Part shown: positions 62,684 through 64,000 of the stretch, in pieces
Position numbering within the stretch: the stretch's first letter is position 1
How the letters are laid out: each line of letters starts with the position of its first letter
Source: Desulforamulus aeronauticus DSM 10349
GTDB taxonomy: Bacteria > Bacillota > Desulfotomaculia > Desulfotomaculales > Desulfotomaculaceae
Assembly: GCF_900142375.1 (NCBI RefSeq)
Contig: NZ_FRAR01000023.1
Span: 42,505-106,504 of the forward strand
DNA: 64,000 nucleotides
Direction: 5' to 3'
The notes under the pieces: generated by a model
Told to the model about the DNA's origin: nothing
The model's input: only the letters and a program-made list of their open reading frames with translations
Databases searched by the model: none
Position numbers and translations under genes: made by a program

Positions 62684-62788
62684 CGAACAATATAAGTCAG
62701 AGACCTATAATTCAACGAGTTAAGTTATATTTTGACAAAAATACTAGCAAGGGACACTTAACTCCCTACAAATTAGACGGAGAAACAC

Positions 62789-62811
62789 GAAAAAGGTAAC
62801 AGCCTGTCACC
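62789..62811 (-). terminator. Terminator of the TagA/WecG gene
   Basis: GGTGACAG and CTGTTACC pair around one base on the minus strand, followed by TTTTT, 19 bases past the stop. Confidence 0.8.
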
Positions 62812-62829
62812 ATAAAAATTATAAGAAAA

Positions 62830-63558
62830 TTATTTTTTTAAAATGTACCGTTTGATAACTAAAGACGCAAATTTTGGCAGCACCAACTGACGCTTCCAAC
62901 GGTGTGGTTCCTTCAATAGCCGCCCCAACCACTCCAACTGCAATTTTTGCAGCCAGGGAGAAACCCGCTGCACCCGGCCAGCAATGACATCCAAACTGCC
63001 GCCAACACCCATGGAGACAGGTACCTGCATTTGATCTTTGTAGTTGGCAATAAACTGCTCTTGTCTGGGCATGCCAAGGGCTACAAATAACAGATGGGGT
63101 TGGGCAGCAGCTACTTTAGCAACGATTTCTGGTTCTTCATTGGGCCTAAAGTAGCCGTGATGAGTTCCTACGATTTTCAGAGCTGGGTGCTGCTTTTTTA
63201 GTTGTTCTGCGGCCTCCCCGGCTACGCCGGGAGAGGAACCCAGTAAAAAGAGGCCCCAGCCTTTTTGTTCTGCAATTGGCAGTAGGTTTAGCATCAAGTC
63301 AATGCCGGTTACCCGTTCCGGTACTGGTATACCGGCCATTTTAGTTGCCCAGACGATACCAGCCCCATCTGGAGTAACCAGGTCGGCTTCGTGAACCAAC
63401 TTCATAAGTTCCGGTTGATTTTGCGCCCGATAAAGATATTCTGGATTTAAGGTAATTATCGTGTGGGGGTTACCACTTCGGACAAACTCAACTACCTGCT
63501 GTACGTTTTCCTGCATATTTAAGTTATCTATGGGTGCACCGAGAAGATTCACTCGCAC
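62830..63558 (-). CDS. WecG/TagA/CpsF family glycosyltransferase
   Basis: GT26 family enzyme of 242 residues, adding ManNAc or a similar sugar to a lipid-linked wall polymer. Motifs: TLNPEYLYRA, ADLVTPDGAGIVWATKM and LGMPRQEQFI, with the LP(X)W-type C-terminal WLGRLLKEPHRWKRQ. GTG 63558 follows GGAGG and its own promoter. It follows TagO-like (48950) in the pathway but is not next to it. Confidence 0.93.
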   Translation of the reverse strand: MRVNLLGAPIDNLNMQENVQQVVEFVRSGNPHTIITLNPEYLYRAQNQPELMKLVHEADLVTPDGAGIVWATKMAGIPVPERVTGIDLMLNLLPIAEQKGWGLFLLGSSPGVAGEAAEQLKKQHPALKIVGTHHGYFRPNEEPEIVAKVAAAQPHLLFVALGMPRQEQFIANYKDQMQVPVSMGVGGSLDVIAGRVQRVSPWLQKLQLEWLGRLLKEPHRWKRQLVLPKFASLVIKRYILKK

Positions 63559-63587
63559 TAATTTCGCCTCCTACATTATCACCGTTT

Positions 63588-63616
63588 ATTATACCTGTAT
63601 CTTTACCAATAGCCAA
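63588..63616 (-). promoter_or_regulatory. Promoter of the TagA/WecG gene
   Basis: TTGGCT (63616-63611), 17-base spacer, TATAAT (63593-63588) on the minus strand, 30 bases upstream of the start. The -10 is consensus. Confidence 0.75.
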
Positions 63617-63625
63617 CCAGAGACA

Positions 63626-63678
63626 ATAGAGTAGGGAAACCACTTTCATGGCTTCCCCCTCATCAAACCGTACGTCAG
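63626..63678 (-). repeat. Possible mobile-element end hairpin
   Basis: On the minus strand GGGAAGCC-ATGAAAG-TGGTTTCCC forms a 9-bp stem, preceded by GTACGGTTTGATGAGG. I recall similar sequence at the ends of group II intron or IS-type elements in Firmicutes. It lies between the TagA/WecG promoter and the transposase fragment. The assignment is tentative. Confidence 0.35.
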
Positions 63679-63722
63679 ACTGTCTAACAATTGATTGCTG
63701 AATACATCTTAAAACGTAGGTT

Positions 63723-64000
63723 TTATGCAATTTTGCTCAAATAAACATCCTGTATATTAGATTTCAAACGAGCTGGATCTCTGAAGAGACGCATGAGCTC
63801 CTTCACTCCTTTTATTTTGATCATTCTCTTAAGATTATAGGCAAGACAAATCAAATTGGTCTCAATGCCTACTGATGCCAACCCTCGCGTTAAAAAGTAT
63901 GTATAGCCCAAGTGGCGTTTTATCGTCCCGAAAGGGTGCTCAACTATAGCCGCCCTTTGCTTATAAATATTACTTTGATTACGTATATTTTCGGCAATCT
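63723..64000 (-). mobile_element. IS1182-type transposase, 3' part (runs off window)
   Basis: The minus-strand frame from the window edge to the stop at 63723 reads NIYKQRAAIVEHPFGTIKRH, then GYTYFLTRGLASVGIETNLI and CLAYNLKRMIKIKG. This is the end of an IS1182-type DDE transposase, with the late glutamate in EHPFG. The N-terminal part and the left inverted repeat lie beyond 64000. Whether the element is intact cannot be told. Confidence 0.8.

Overview
The window looks like a chromosomal segment of a Gram-positive, spore-forming, anaerobic Clostridia, most like Peptococcaceae (Desulfotomaculum/Desulforamulus type). This is inferred from gene content: a YlmC/YmxH-family protein, CooT, DUF1659/DUF2922 small proteins, SLH proteins with CsaB, a MinJ-like PDZ protein beside ctpA and ftsEX, and many TTG/GTG starts behind strong Shine-Dalgarno (SD) sequences. 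No tRNA, rRNA or CRISPR array was seen. Most genes lie on the minus strand.

Layout. 1-3066 (+): tail of a HlyD-like adaptor, a degenerate ABC ATPase and two ABC-2 permeases. 3142-8440 (-): uvrA and uvrB, separated by a repeat-rich spacer. 8673-10314: heptad-repeat coiled-coil protein, family 4 uracil-DNA glycosylase, DUF3243 protein, CooT. 10460-17285 (-): MinJ-like PDZ protein, ctpA, two tandem M23 peptidases, ftsX and ftsE. The M23 pair is a segmental duplication that carried along a dead 3' fragment of ftsX. 17500-27621 (-): two MBOAT acyltransferase modules, one with an SGNH protein and a GH26 enzyme and one with a DHHW protein, flanking a two-subunit transketolase and a YitT protein. 27879-33929 (-): prfB with its programmed frameshift, secA, hpf, a cold-shock gene and comFC. 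34024-37189 (-): three small proteins (XhlA-like, DUF2922, DUF1659), a GAF-GGDEF protein with a degenerate active site, and a truncated GT2-like protein. 37286-45081 (-): SLH protein, metK with a SAM-I riboswitch, YlmC/YmxH protein, murJ, and a subtilisin-SLH protease. 45325-63558: sugar-nucleotide and cell-wall polymer genes (phosphohexomutase, epimerase, galU, tagO-like), fabZ, two exported FAD-dependent oxidoreductases, a lipoprotein, a beta-propeller, a phosphodiester glycosidase, csaB, a DUF5693 membrane protein, an LCP ligase and a TagA/WecG glycosyltransferase. 63723-64000 (-): 3' end of an IS1182-type transposase.

How it fits together. Much of the window serves the cell envelope. Phosphohexomutase, GalU, the epimerase, TagO-like, TagA/WecG and LCP proteins can make a secondary wall polymer and attach it to peptidoglycan. 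CsaB would pyruvylate that polymer, and the SLH proteins would bind it: the protease at 42037, the protein at 37286, and possibly the FAD enzyme at 59145, which has an SLH-like tail. MurJ flips lipid II, and FtsEX with its coiled-coil M23 hydrolases opens the wall at division. The MBOAT/SGNH/DHHW modules probably O-acetylate an extracellular glycan. The most unusual items are the duplicated FtsEX-hydrolase unit with an ftsX relic, the paired acetylation modules around a GH26 enzyme, the exported FAD enzymes with wall-anchoring features, and a pair of perfect tandem DnaA boxes upstream of the cold-shock gene.
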